From Staphylotrichum longicolle (Eukaryota; Ascomycota; Sordariomycetes; Sordariales; Chaetomiaceae), in contig JAHCVI010000002.1 in assembly GCA_019096155.1 (NCBI GenBank), positions 3,286,001 through 3,350,000 on the forward strand: 64,000 bases of DNA, written 5' to 3'. Shown here one piece after another: positions 10,915-21,808 of this stretch. The notes under the pieces were generated by a model. The model worked only from the letters and a program-made list of their open reading frames with translations, had not been told where the DNA came from and ran no database searches. Position 1 is the stretch's first letter; each line of letters begins with the position of its first letter. The position numbers were made by a program, and so were the translations under genes.

Positions 10915-13083
10915 TTAGTCAACCTCCTCCATGGCGCTGTCGCCCGTCTCGGCGGCAGGGACGCCGGCATCAGCAGCCGGGGCGGCCTCGGCAGCCTCGG
11001 GCTCCTCGTCCAGGTTCAGGCCGAGCGACACAAGCTTGTGGATGCGCTCAGCGAAACCAGCAGGCTCCTCGATGGTGAAGCCAGAGACCAGCAGGGAGGT
11101 CTCGAAGAGCAGCTGAACGATCGACTTGACAGTCTTGTCGTTCTCGCCGTCGGCCTCGACCTTCTTCTTGAGCTCCTGGATGATGGGGCTCTTGGGGGAG
11201 ATCTCGAAGGTCTTCTTGGACGACATGTAGCTGCTCATCGAGGTGTCACGGAGAGCCTGGGCCTTCATGATGCGCTCCATGTTGGCGGACCAGCCGAACT
11301 GGCCAGTGCGGATAGCGCAGGGGGCGCCAACCAGCTTGTGCGAGACGACGACCTTCTCAACCTTGTCGCCAAGGACGTTCTTGAGCGACTTGGCAAGGCC
11401 CTCGTACTCCTTCTCCTCGGCCTCACGCTGGGTCTTCTCCTCCTCGGTCTCCTCGAGCTCGAAGTCCTTGGTGATGTCGACCAGCTTCTTGCCCTCGAAC
11501 TCCTTGAGCTGAGTCATGGCGTACTCGTCAATGGGGTCGACCAGGAAGAGGACCTCGAAGCCCTTCTCCTTGAGCGAGTCGAGGAAGGGCGACTTGGCAA
11601 CGGCCTTGAGCGACTCGCCAGTGATGTAGTACATGTTCTTCTGGTGCTCGGGCATGCGGGTGACGTAGTCGGTGAGCGAGGTCATCTCGTCGCCAGACTT
11701 GGTCGAGTTGAAGCGCAGGAGCTTGGCCAGGATGGCGCGGTTCTGCGAATCCTCGTGAATGCCGAGCTTGAGGTTCTTGGCAAAGGCGCTGTAGAACTTG
11801 TCGAACTGCTCCTTGTCCTCAGCGATCTCCTGGAAGAGCTCAAGAGACTTCTTGACGATGTTCTTCTTGATGACCTTCATGATCTTGTTCTGCTGGAGAG
11901 TCTCGCGAGACAGGTTGAGGGGCAGGTCCTCGGAATCGACGACACCCTTGACAAAGCTGAGCCACTCAGGGACCAGGTCGGTGGCATCATCGGTGATGAA
12001 GACGCGGCGGACGTAGAGCTTGATGTTGTTCTTGGTCTTCTTTGTCTCGAAGAGATCGAAGGGAGCGCGCTTGGGGACGAAGAGGATGGCACGGAACTCG
12101 AGCTGACCCTCGACCGAGAAGTGCTTGACGGCGAGGTGGTCCTCCCAGTCGTTGGAAAGGGACTTGTAGAAGGCAGCGTACTCCTCCTGGGTGATGTCCT
12201 GCGGGTTGCGGGTCCAGATGGGCTTCTGCTTGTTGAGCTCCTCCTCCTCGATCTTGGTCTCCTTGACCTTCTTGGTCTTGGGCTTCTTCTCCTTGTCCTC
12301 CTCCTCATCGTCGACCTCCTCAATCTTGGGCTTCTTGTCGTCGCCCTCCTCGACGGTCTCGGCATCCTCGTCAGGAACCTCGGTCTCGGTCTCCTTCTTG
12401 ACGTGGAGGTAGATGGGGTACGAGATGAACTCAGAGTGCTTCTTGATCACCTCCTTGATGCGGCTCTCATTGAGGTAGTCCTGCTGCTCATCCTTGAGGT
12501 GGAGGATGATCTTGGTGCCGCGGCCCAGCTGCTCACCCTCGGTGTCGGGGGTGATGTTGAAGGTGCCGCCGGCGCTCGACTCCCAAATGTACTGCTCGTC
12601 ATCGTTGTTCTTGGAGATGACGGTGACGCGGTCGGCAACAAGGTAGGCAGAGTAGAAACCAACACCGAACTGGCCAATCATGGAGATATCGGCGCCAGCG
12701 GTGAGAGCCTCCATGAACTGCTTGGTGCCGGAGCGGGCAATGGTACCAAGGTTGTTGACGAGGTCCTTCGGGCATTGTCAGCCGACGTTCCACACCGAGG
12801 GCGGAGGATGCAGGGCAAAACTTACAGCCTTGGTCATACCAATACCGGTATCCCGGATGGTGAGTGTCTTGTTCTCCTTGTCGGGGATGATGTCGATACG
12901 GAGGTCCTTGCCCGAGTCCAGCTTGCTGGGGTCGGACAGGGACTCATAGCGAATCTTGTCGAGCGCATCGGAGGCGTTCGAGACAATCTCACGGAGGAAG
13001 ATCTCCTTGTTGGAGTAGACGGTGTTGATGATCAGCGAGAGCAGCTGAGAGATCTCAGCCTGGAACTCGAAGGTCTCAGCCAT
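10915..13083 (-). CDS. hsp90: Heat shock protein 90 (cytosolic HSP90/HSP82)
   Basis: ATP-dependent cytosolic chaperone for kinases and other clients. Two exons, 13083..12826 and 12765..10915, give 702 residues, the normal length. The N-terminal ATPase shows the catalytic-Glu helix NKEIFLREIVSNASDALDK, then DTGIGM and GQFGVGFYSAYLVAD. The charged linker of acidic and lysine-rich blocks follows at about residues 210-265. The protein ends in MEEVD, the docking site for TPR co-chaperones. The single coding intron follows residue 86, just after DTGIGMTKA. Codon use is strongly biased, as for a highly expressed gene. An intron in the 5' UTR is likely (separate entry). Confidence 0.98.
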
Positions 13084-13112
13084 CTTGAGGGTATTGTGTG
13101 ATCTGTGGGTAT

Positions 13113-13414
13113 CTGGCGATTCTCGGTCAGTCAACTGAGACGAAAAGTCGGTCGGGCCTGAAAGTGGGCTTCGCGCAACCCAAGTGCGGGGTTGACTTTT
13201 AGGATCGATTCTTGCGCTTGCAAGAGTGCGGCAGCGGATTGCAGGAATAGTAGGGTATACAGGCAGAAGGCGAATTGGAAGTGGTGATGTTGGGAGAGCA
13301 GGAAAGAAACAGTGCTGTGATCGGGGAAAGTGCCGTGGGGGGTGGTGGAATGGCAGGCGGTGGACAAGGCTGAGGGGCAAGCTGATGGCGGGGATTCGAA
13401 CGAGAGACACTTAC
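13113..13414 (-). other. Probable 5' UTR intron of HSP90
   Basis: On the minus strand a strong donor (TTTG|GTAAGT, at 13414) lies 331 nt before the start codon. A branch-like CTGAC and an acceptor CGCCAG at 13113 lie about 30 nt before it. Splicing would remove 302 nt and leave a short leader. RNA evidence is needed; the call rests on splice consensus only. Confidence 0.5.
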
Positions 13415-13680
13415 CAAAGGGAAGTCAAGAGAACGATCAACGGTCTACGCCTCGGAAGACCTTTCTGAGTCTGGAGAGGGAAGGTAAGGAGTTGAGAAGT
13501 GGTTTGGAAGATGGAGGAGAAGAGTAGAGAGAGACCAGCAGGAGGAACCGTTGCAGCTAAAATGTCTTTGCGGATGGCCCTGGGCTGTGCTCAGGCGAGT
13601 TTCTACGAGATTCTATCACCCAAAATTCTGCGGCTTTCTCTTGATTCGCTTCTACCCGCCTCCACAGCAACGGGCCACCG

Positions 13681-13691
13681 CCGCTGATTGG
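13681..13691 (-). promoter_or_regulatory. CCAAT box upstream of HSP90
   Basis: The minus strand reads CCAATCAGCGG about 600 nt before the HSP90 start and 270 nt before the proposed leader intron, in the orientation of that gene. This is an excellent match to the NF-Y/HAP-complex site. Nearby TTC triplets at 10-bp spacing (13600-13650) could be weak heat-shock-element half sites. Confidence 0.4.
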
Positions 13692-14588
13692 TTCTGGACC
13701 CCAAAGGTCCCCAGGCAGCGGCCCACCTTGAGGCTGCCACCGCAAACCGGGGTTGGAGAGGGACACTGCCAGAAAGTTCACAGCACTTCGAGATTGCATG
13801 CGAATATCGATATTGGAGTTTGCGAGGGCACTCGGCAGCTGAACACCTTGCAAGCAGACCCGCTGTGGCAGTTGCGATTTTTCATTCTCCTTGTTCTGGC
13901 AGGGCGAACAGAGAACGCTCTGGAAGCGTCGAGACCAACACACCCCACTTGCGAGGCTGAAACGAGGCTGGTCCTTGCAAACAACTGCCCCGCGCTTGCC
14001 CCTCACGCTGGCAGCCAACAGCCTGGTTGAGCCTAGGCTGAGCAAGGCCAGCAACATGGCAATCTCCATTGACCGAACCCGCTGGCGAGAGTGCCTGACC
14101 TGAATGGAGCTTCCGTTTCAGGGCGGCAGCCTGGTACGTTCACAGCCCTGTCCTGCGGTTGAGACGGGAGCGAAGCGGTGGCGCCTTTGCCGGCGGCAAT
14201 CGAATGACTGCGGGGCTTCTTGCCGCCTGGACTCTGATCCGTCCGTCCCCACCACGCCGCGGCGGCTCAGGATGGGTCGTGTGGTCCATGGCGTGTCGAG
14301 GTGACGGCCATCCTCTTCTTGACGATCTAGATTATCCAATGACCAATTGTTCGACCACGTTTTCTTGGTTGACGGTGCTCTTTGTTTCCTGGTCTCGATG
14401 TCGGGATGGAAATTTCAGTTGCCTTAGACACTCGTCTTCCTCGGCCGCATCCCCTCTATCGCGCCGTTCATCGTTGCTTGCCGGCCTGTCTCCTCCATTT
14501 TGCTCTTCACACTCTCGGCATGGGACGGCGGCGCGAACCTGTACATCAGGGAAAGTAGAATTGAACCACAAGCCTGGGTTGTCTCATG

Positions 14589-15744
14589 TCAGCAAAACTG
14601 GACCGCACTTGTTCGATACGAGAGGCGGAACTCGCTGCGTACCGGCCCTACCCACCATATCCACTGGTCTAGAGTGAAATCCAAATTAGCCTTGCTCCAT
14701 ACAAGATTGACGCTGCAGTATTGAGGGCGGGGAACCCACGATGCCAATTCGATCCCGCAATGGCAAGGCCGATTGCTCGCGCAGGGTTCATACAAGCTCC
14801 CGTGAAACCTGGCGCAATACTCGTCGTCGAGCTGGTCACAAGTCCTAAACTAAGGCCGACAAGCAAAGGTCCGAGTTGGCGGCCGTAGAGCACCTGTTGC
14901 CGTGGATCGAGGCCGGTGCCAACTGCCAGATAACTGCGGGTTTACGAGCAATCAGAAGCCGTTTTCTGAGAGGGATTCGCCGGGGAGGCCTACAGCAAAG
15001 TCAAGGACGACATGGTCTCGGTCAACAAGACTTGGCCGGGCGATATTTGGGTCGCATCGAAAAAGTTTCCTCCTCCCATATGGCTGCCACAGCGAGCACA
15101 ATGAGTTAGCTTTGCTTTAGCCATCATGGGGTCAAGGGATACAAACGAGACAGCCCTGTCATGACCCCAAGCCCCGCGCAAGATTCCGCCAGCGAGCATG
15201 CCGCCAATGGTCTGGGCGGTCATCAACATCACGCCTTTTTCTGTCAGTGGCTGGTGTTCCGCCCGGTATGGATGGTATTTCTTACCTCGGGGGACGGGTG
15301 TCAGACCGCAAAGCACAGTGGCGAATGTAATCATGGGGTTGAGATGACCTCCCGTGGCCGTGGCTGTCGCGTAGATGAACAAGGACAAGAAGACGGCGTT
15401 GTAAATGCCGACGTAGGCGGCGAGCTGGGTGACACCAGAGTTCATCAGCGTCATGCCAAACTGGCCAGAGATGTATATCGAGCATGCAGTGGCAACACAC
15501 TCGACAGCCTAACAGCACCAGTCAGCGGAGTTATCATTTCTCTCCCCTTAGCACGCACCGCCGTCCGCCAGATTACGCGGTCTGTCCAACCCTCAAGGTA
15601 ATAATCCCGTCGACGATACCACGGCCGGACTTGAAGGACAGTGATGTCCCTCGCTGTCCCGGCAAAGGAACCCTCAAACGCGCCGTCGACATGCCGGGTG
15701 CGTGTCGGACTCGACGAGTCCTGTGTGGAGGTTGAAGACTGCAT
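14589..15744 (-). CDS. Aquaporin / MIP-family channel
   Basis: Membrane channel for water or small solutes. My exon model is 15744..15559, 15508..15286, 15240..15166, 15072..14994, 14933..14740 and 14668..14589, 278 residues. The N-terminus carries the fungal MIP lead-in RPWYRRRDYYLEGWTDR. The first pore motif reads GGHLNPMITF (NPM) and the second ACMNPARAIG (NPA). The segment TGLDPRQQVLYGRQLGP precedes the second half. The junction of exons 3 and 4 is uncertain: the model removes several codons that look coding, but it is the only in-frame GT-AG choice I found. The C-terminus is also uncertain. A donor inside the last exon could join to a charged tail at about 14332-14540. An in-frame ATG at 15783 would add 13 residues. 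Confidence 0.75.
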
Positions 15745-16516
15745 GTAGAGTATGTTAGGGCAACTGCACGCCGTGTTTCGCACGCTGTCAAGTTTGCTGC
15801 TTTGCTGCCTTCTCTGGTGACTTGCTGAACCGCATTTCTCTGCATGGTATGGCAGCCCCTGGGATCACCAGTTCATTCCTGAGGAGCTGCTCAAGAACGA
15901 TTTCTTCCTCTCTGATGCTGGTTCCATGACGGGTATGAGTAAGCAGCCACACGGTCGATTCGTATGAACCTCCGTCATTCTGTCCTCGTTCTTTACGATT
16001 GTATTCATAATCTCAAAACCCAGTATTCATAAAACCGTGTCACACTTCCATTCATGCTCATAAGGACAGCCCCGTTCAGCTGTCTGAGTGATTGATCAAT
16101 GTCTCCCACTCCGGAGAGTCCGTCTCCAGGCGCTAGCCCTCGGCCAGCAAGTTTGTGTTTGGGAGGCGGCCCGATCCGTCCGAATTGGGTCGGCGCATGG
16201 TGCCTGGAGCCATGGGGGAATAGAAATCCGATGCGGAGAGGGGCTGAAAGTGAGAAAAGGGCTGAGATGTGAAGGAACGAGTCTCTGTTCCCCTGCCGCC
16301 CACGTTTGTTGGTTGGAAGCGGAAGGGGTTGTCGATCCCCCCTCCTTCCGATTGCGTCAACAGAGGGATGACCCCACCTTAAGTAAAGCAGGTACCCATC
16401 CCGCAGCTCCCCTCTTCGTCCCCGTTCTTTCTCTCCCAAACAAACTCCGCAGCTGCACCTCTCGAAAAGCAATCAATTGACACCCTCCGAAACAACACCA
16501 CCTTCCAGCATCCAAA
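15745..16516. promoter_or_regulatory. Divergent promoter region, aquaporin and FKBP12
   Basis: About 770 bases between the divergent aquaporin and FKBP12 starts. The FKBP12-proximal part is C-rich and ends in a leader with CAATTGACACC. No further gene was recognised. Confidence 0.5.
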
Positions 16517-17001
16517 ATGACTATCCCCGAGCTTGCAGGTCTCAAGGTCGACGTCACGGCTGAGGGGCAGGGCACCCGCGAGACCAAGCGCGGTAAGTTT
16601 TCCAGTTACCCCGCCTCTAGCGCGGTCCTTGTGTCGGAGCTCTCCCAGAGCTCAGGGCAAGGTTGCAACTACGGCCTTATCCAGAGCACACAATGCTAAC
16701 AACGGCCCACCTAGGTGACAACATCGACGTGCACTACAGGGGCACTCTCGAGAGCGGCAAGCAGTTCGATGCCAGCTATGACCGCGGCAGCCCCCTCAAC
16801 TTCACCGTCGGCAATGGCCAGGTCATCAAGGGCTGGGATGAGGGCCTCCTCGGCATGAAGATCGGCGAGAAGCGCACCCTGACCATCGCCCCCGAGCTCG
16901 GCTACGGCGCTCGCGGCATTGGCGGCGTCATCCCCGGCAACGCCACTCTCATCTTCGAGACGGAGCTTGTCAGCATCAAGGGCGTCAACCCCGGCCAGTA
17001 A
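16517..17001 (+). CDS. fpr1: FKBP12-type peptidyl-prolyl isomerase
   Basis: Small cytosolic prolyl cis-trans isomerase and receptor for FK506 and rapamycin. Two exons, 16517..16592 and 16715..17001, give 120 residues. The single FKBP domain fills the protein. Visible marks are VHYRGTLESGKQFDASYDRG, QVIKGWDEGLLGM, GEKRTLTIAPELGYG and IPGNATLIFETELV; the aromatic pocket residues Tyr, Phe, Asp, Trp and Tyr are in place. There are no TPR repeats or targeting sequence. Its stop converges on that of the flavin-reductase-domain gene 306 bases away. Confidence 0.97.
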
Positions 17002-17307
17002 ATGGCGGATAGATATACATCACGAGGGTCTCGAGATTTCAGTCAGGTTCTTGGGCCGAGTGCCTCGATGGGGCCAACGGCAGGTGCCCTAAAAGGGCGG
17101 AAATGACAAACAGTCGAGACATCTCTCTTGTGTCCCGCCCTCTGCCTTGCTTGCTGCTCGTACATGTCTTACATAGGTGCTTGATGCAATGACCCAACCA
17201 ACGCCGTCGCCATGTGAAGCCACCGTAGCCTACATCCCGGCCCTTTATTGTACATGCACATGCCCCAGAATCTATCGAGAACCGTTTCACTCGCCCTTTA
17301 CGGACTC
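17002..17307. other. Convergent 3' region, FKBP12 and flavin reductase
   Basis: About 300 bases between two convergent stop codons, presumably both 3' UTRs. Nothing else was recognised. Confidence 0.5.
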
Positions 17308-18304
17308 TCACTCTTTCCGTTCCCCTGGTGTTATACAATCCCCCAGTTGCCTGTACCGTCTATCCGCGTATAGCAGCCCGAACCTCTCCTCCTGCTCCCT
17401 CTCTGCTCCGACCCCCTCGACGATCTCCAACACCTCCCCAACCACAATCACATGATCGCGCACCCGCACCAAGCCCTTCCCCGGCACATCATCCAGCAGC
17501 CGACACCTCAAAACGTACAACACCCCATCCCCCTCCAGGAACGGCGCCTCCGCGGCCAAACTCACGCCCTCCAAGCCCCCGGTCTGGACAAGCCTCTCAA
17601 ACACCTCGCGCCCCTCGGCGTTCCCGCCCGCGAACCAGTCCGCCACCAGCGCGCCCGACGCATCGTCGGCCAGGACGTGGATGTTGAACGCCCTGCTGGC
17701 GGCGACGGCGTCGAAGGTGCGGCTGGGCACGGCGATGTTGAAGCTCACGACCGGGGTCGGGCGCAGGGCGAGCGAGGTGAAGGAGGACATGGTCATGGCG
17801 CGCGGGGTGGCGGTCGCCGGGTCTGTGGCGGTGCAGACGACGACCGGGTGCGTGAGGAGGCGCATGACGGTGCGGAACTGCTCCGGGAGGGGCACGGACG
17901 GCGGCGTGGTGGAGGAGGAGTGCGGGTGGATGGAGGGGGGTGGGGAGGGGCGAGGTGGAAGGGTCGCGGCTGGCGGTGGTGTGGTAGTTGTGGTTGTGGT
18001 GGCGGTGATGGTTGTTGTTGGCTCTGGCTTTGGGCGTTGAGGGGGGTGGTGTGGAAGGCTCGGAGGAAGGACGAGGATCCTGGAGGAGGGAGTGAGTCAG
18101 AATGAGAGTACTGATGGTTGCCGGTTGAATGTTGTGTGCGGTGGACTTACGCTGGGAATGCGATATCCCTTTGGAAAGCAGCCGCGACGGTTGAGGCCGC
18201 ATCACGGCGCTGGCCAGGGCGGAGCCATGGTTGCGCCGGAGAACGAGGGAAGACGGGAGCGCGCGCTCGGCGGCCCAGCCCACCAGGACGCGGCGGCTAC
18301 TCAT
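17308..18304 (-). CDS. Flavin-reductase-like domain protein, probably mitochondrial, with apparent frameshift
   Basis: The frame ending at 17308 encodes a flavin-reductase-like (FMN-binding split barrel) domain: PEQFRTVMRLLTHPVVVCTA, MTMSSFTSLALRPTPVVSFN and SRTFDAVAASRAFNIHVLAD. Its partner and reaction are unknown. Exon 1 (18304..18151) and the start of exon 2 (from 18079) encode an Arg/Ser-rich leader with FLRAFHTTPLN, typical of a mitochondrial presequence. The leader frame and the domain frame differ by one base. There is no possible intron between them and no ATG in the domain frame. The break most likely lies in the G-runs at about 17933-17955 (plus strand) and may be a consensus error. 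The gene is divergent from bL31m, also a mitochondrial protein. Confidence 0.7.
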
Positions 18305-18760
18305 CTCAGACCCATGAATGCCAATGGCTTGCAATGAAGCCAATTAGCAGGTCCGCGTCAGCTGGTGTTCGTTGCACTGAACAAAGGACTTCGGTGGCTT
18401 CTGGCGGCCGAAATTTTGTCGGCAGCGAGCGGAAGCCGACACCGAGCAGAGGCAACCCTGGTGCCGATAAGCCGCCTCGATAACAACCCTGGACACGACT
18501 CGAGATAGCGCTGCGCAGGTGGTCTCTCCCGCCCACCGTATCAAAATTTCAACCTCGACTCCTGTCCCGGCGCCCGAATCGCGTCCAGCGGACAAGACGA
18601 GACCGTGTCGACACCACCACCCCGACCACGCGGATCTGGAGTGCCAAACCAAACAATTGCGCCTGCGCTCCCCATTCCGACCACCTCCGACGCCTCAACT
18701 CCCCACGGCCAATACCGCAGACCCGCCTGCCACTCACCGACACACGATCCCTGAGCGACC
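18305..18760. promoter_or_regulatory. Divergent promoter region, flavin reductase and bL31m
   Basis: About 455 bases shared by two divergent genes whose products both appear mitochondrial. The bL31m-proximal half is rich in C and A on the plus strand. No other gene was seen. Confidence 0.5.
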
Positions 18761-19429
18761 ATGGGGAAACTCCCCTCAACCCTCCTCCGCCGGCCCTCCC
18801 TGGCCGGCAGCTGCCTCCCAACAGCCCCCTCCAGCTTCTCACACGCGCCCCTCCCATCACACCAACCACCGCAATGCCTCTCATCACAAGTCCGCCACGC
18901 GACCTTCGTCCCGCGCTCCCGCCGGCCCTACCAGTTCACCCAGCTCGTGCAGCTGAGCGACGGCTCGACCTTCACCATGCGCACGACCTCCCCGCTGGCG
19001 CTCTACAAGTCGGACAAGGACAGCCGTAACCACGTCCTGTGGCAGCCGACCAACAAGTCGCTGCGCAACGTCGAGGTGGACGAGGCCGGTAAGCTCGCGG
19101 CCTTCCGTGAGCGGTACGGCACGTCGTGGGATCTGGACACTCCAGCCGCCGCAAAGCCCGAGGAGGCCAAGCAAGGGGCGGCGGCCGCTGCTGCGGCGGC
19201 GCCGAGCGGCAAGGACGGGGAGAAGGAGGTGAAGGCTGAGAAGGGGGAGAGCAAGAAGCCCGAGGCCAAGGCGGCTGCGCCAGCGCCAGCGGAGGCTGCG
19301 GCGCCCGAAGATCCGTTCGACTCGCTCGTCGACCTCATCAGCGCGTATGCGACCGACAGCAAGAGCATGCAGGGCGGGCTGAGCGCCAAGGACCAGGCAA
19401 AGAAGGACAAGAGCGGCAAGAAGAAATAA
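18761..19429 (+). CDS. MRPL36: Mitochondrial large-subunit ribosomal protein bL31m
   Basis: Component of the mitochondrial ribosome large subunit, 222 residues in a single exon. A basic, Ser/Pro-rich presequence of about 45 residues (MGKLPSTLLRRPS at the start) precedes the conserved core: RHATFVPRSRRPYQFTQLV, DGSTFTMRTTSPLALYKS, NHVLWQPTNKSLRNVEVDE and LAAFRERYG. The C-terminal third is a low-complexity Ala/Lys/Glu extension ending in a lysine-rich tail, much longer than bacterial L31. The leader uses a clean CGACCATGG context. Confidence 0.92.
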   Translation: MGKLPSTLLRRPSLAGSCLPTAPSSFSHAPLPSHQPPQCLSSQVRHATFVPRSRRPYQFTQLVQLSDGSTFTMRTTSPLALYKSDKDSRNHVLWQPTNKSLRNVEVDEAGKLAAFRERYGTSWDLDTPAAAKPEEAKQGAAAAAAAAPSGKDGEKEVKAEKGESKKPEAKAAAPAPAEAAAPEDPFDSLVDLISAYATDSKSMQGGLSAKDQAKKDKSGKKK

Positions 19430-19754
19430 AGGGGAGGCGGCGGAGAGAGTGTGTGTATTCTGTAACATAAAAAACCAATCTTGTATTTTGAGAGAAGCCA
19501 ACAGCATGTCTGATAGATGGATGGATGGGGAAACCAGGAGAAGACTGCCGCGGCAGCGGGTAACGGCTATGTATAATACAATGACAACAGCGCCATGCGG
19601 GCATCTACAGACCGTCTGACTGAAGAATTAGATGCTAGATTTCAGTGTCGCCCCATTTAGCTTCTCCCCCCAGCTCTTGGCTGGCCGGCACCGCATTCTC
19701 TGTCTCTGCCGTGTCGGGCAAAGTGCGAGTTCTCAGCCGTCCCTCGATCAATAC
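19430..19754. other. Convergent 3' region, bL31m and VPS5
   Basis: About 325 bases between convergent stops, with TAACATAAAAAACC and TGTATAATAC resembling poly(A)-site elements. No gene was seen. Confidence 0.5.
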
Positions 19755-21808
19755 CTAATCCGAGTCTTCGTGGATTCTCGCCCGGGCCCGGTCGACCGCC
19801 GTATCGCCCGCCGGCTTGTTCTGGTGCACGACGGGTGGCCGGTAGAAGACGGTCTCGTCATCCTCTGCGTCGAGCTGCATGAGGAAAGTCTCCCACTTCT
19901 CGATCAACTGAACACTGTCAGTACGTGCACACACAACGACCGAGTAAATGAGTGGCTTACCTCCTTCTGAGCCTCCACAGCACTCTCCAAGAATGTCTCC
20001 ACTCCGGACTTGAAGTCCTCGACCTTCTCCCTCTCAAACCGGTCCAGCTCGGACCGCATCAGGCGGCCCATATCCTCAAACAGCAAGCGCGCTTGGTGCG
20101 TCTTGCGCTCGGCGTCGGCGACCTCGGCATTGACCTGGTTCAGCCGGTCCTGCTGGCTCTTGCCCTGACGCAGGAGCTTGTCCTGGGCGGCCTTGCGCTT
20201 GGAGAGCTCCGACTCGGCGCTGTGCCAGCTGTGGAACGCTTTTTGGCGCTGAGAGAACGCCTGCTTAACGCTCCCAATCAAGCGGATGTACTCCTCAATG
20301 ATGATGCCAAATGTGAGCACGTCTTGTTGCGCCTGGCGATCGTAGACGTCGCGGATCGTGAGCTGGAGCTCAGAGAGCGCGTCGAGCGGACCAGAGAGAG
20401 TAGGGGACAGCTCGACGGTTGAGAGCGCATGGAGCGAGGCTGAAAAGTCGCCAGCGGCTTCAGCCATGGCCTTGCGCTGCGCGACCATGCTCTCCATGGC
20501 CTTGAGCAGCGCCTTGAGCTGGTTCTCCAGCGCGTCAAGGTAGACCCTGCGGTCGTGGAACCACTGCCCACTGTCAGCTTCGGCAAAACTCCCAACAAGG
20601 CCCAGAGCACACTCACATCGTCCTGCTCGACAAACTTATTCCCACCGCCCACACTGAACCCCAGCGACCCCAGCACGCTCTTGCTCTCCCCGAGGCTCGG
20701 CTCCTTCCTCTCCTTGTGCTTCACATCCACGTTGAACGCCTCGCTCTCCAAGAACAGCTTCAGATCCCCGTCCAGCTGCAGCGTCGGGTGCGCCGCGATC
20801 TTGTTGAGCATCTTCTCGAGCGCCGCGCGCCGCCCCTCGACGAAGTTGCTCTCGAACCGCCCGACGGCCTGCTTCTCCGGCGGCGGCGGCACCACGACGC
20901 CGGGGTTGTTGCCGTGCAGCGTGTTATACAGCCACAAGAAGTCACGGTACCGCCTCTTGACCTCAAACTCGGGCTGCTTGTACGCCTTGGACGTCGTCTG
21001 CCGATCAAACACCATGGACGTCAGCCCCAAGCCCCATCATAATGCAAGGAGAAGATTTGCACATTACCTTGGTCCTCACCGAGTAGACAATATGGCTGCT
21101 CGTCAGATCCCCCACCTTGATCGGGTCCCCCACGGCGATCCAGAACCGCGGCCGCGCCGCCGCCTCGACGCTCACGCTCGGATGGGTCGCGCTCCGCACG
21201 GGGCTCGGCAGCGCAGCCTGCACCGGCGGCGGCCGGCGGCCCGTCCTCCCGCCCGCCGCGTTCTCTCCCCCATACCCGCCATCCTCGTCCTCGTCGTCGT
21301 CGTCATCGAGCCCCCTCAGCTCAGCCGGCCCGGCCCGGCGCTTGCCGCCGGAACCAGCCGCGGACGACGACGCGCCGGCGGGCGGCGCAGGCATGGTCGT
21401 GCGCAGCGGGAGCTTGGCGCCAGCAGACGTGGTGTTCTCCTTTTGGGGCGGAACCGGCGGTCCGCCGCCGCCGCCGCCGGCTGCAGCTGCGTCGCCGAGC
21501 GGGGAGAGGAGGGCATCGGCGGCCGGGGGCGTGGCGGCGGCGCCGAGGGGCCCGAGTGGGTCGTCCTCGACGGCCTGGAGGCGGGTAGGCTGGGCGACGA
21601 GGCGGCGCGGGGTGAGGCGGGAGGGGCGGGCGGTGGTTGGGGAGAGGCTGGATTGGCTGACGCTAGTGGTGGATGCGGTGGCGGAGGAAGCGGGAGCGGT
21701 GGTGTTGTCACTGTTGTTATTGTTGTTGTTGTCGCCGGCGGCGGTGCTGGTGCTCTGCTGGGAGCCGAGGGGCTCCGAGCTGCCCGAGTCGGCCCAGGGA
21801 TCTTCCAT
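19755..21808 (-). CDS. vps5: Retromer sorting nexin VPS5 (PX-BAR)
   Basis: Membrane-binding subunit of the retromer coat that returns receptors from endosomes to the Golgi, working as a dimer with VPS17. Exons 21808..21068, 20997..20617, 20563..19961 and 19907..19755 give 625 residues. The first ~215 residues are disordered, with an Asn run, Gly/Pro runs and an acidic block. The PX domain (about 218-340) shows the phosphoinositide-site residues in KRRYRDF, the PPPPEK loop and EGRRAALEKML. The C-terminal ~240 residues form the helical Vps5/BAR region, e.g. DWFHDRRVYLDALENQLKAL and RSELDRFEREKVEDFKSGVE. The final exon adds LIEKWETFLMQLDAED. The assignment to VPS5 rather than another PX-BAR nexin rests on length, the long N-terminus and the BAR sequence. 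Confidence 0.92.

Larger units (their letters stand above)
13084..14588. promoter_or_regulatory. HSP90 promoter and leader region
   Basis: About 1.5 kb between the HSP90 start and the aquaporin stop, both on the minus strand. It holds the HSP90 leader, the CCAAT box and, further out, the aquaporin 3' UTR. A frame continuing the aquaporin C-terminus may occupy 14332-14540. No other gene was recognised. Confidence 0.5.

Noticed and set aside
11038..13101. 687-codon plus-strand ORF
   Set aside because: It is the antisense of HSP90; its Leu/Val/Glu/Gly-rich composition comes from the biased codons of the chaperone gene on the other strand.
13385..13405. GTTCGAATCCCCGCC on the minus strand, resembling a tRNA T-arm
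   Set aside because: The five bases before the loop do not pair with those after it, and no D-arm, anticodon arm or acceptor stem is found at the right distances.
15330..15420. NPM in place of NPA in the first aquaporin pore motif, considered as a sign of a degenerate channel
   Set aside because: Fungal MIP proteins with the same lead-in commonly show GGHLNPMITF, so it is treated as a family feature.
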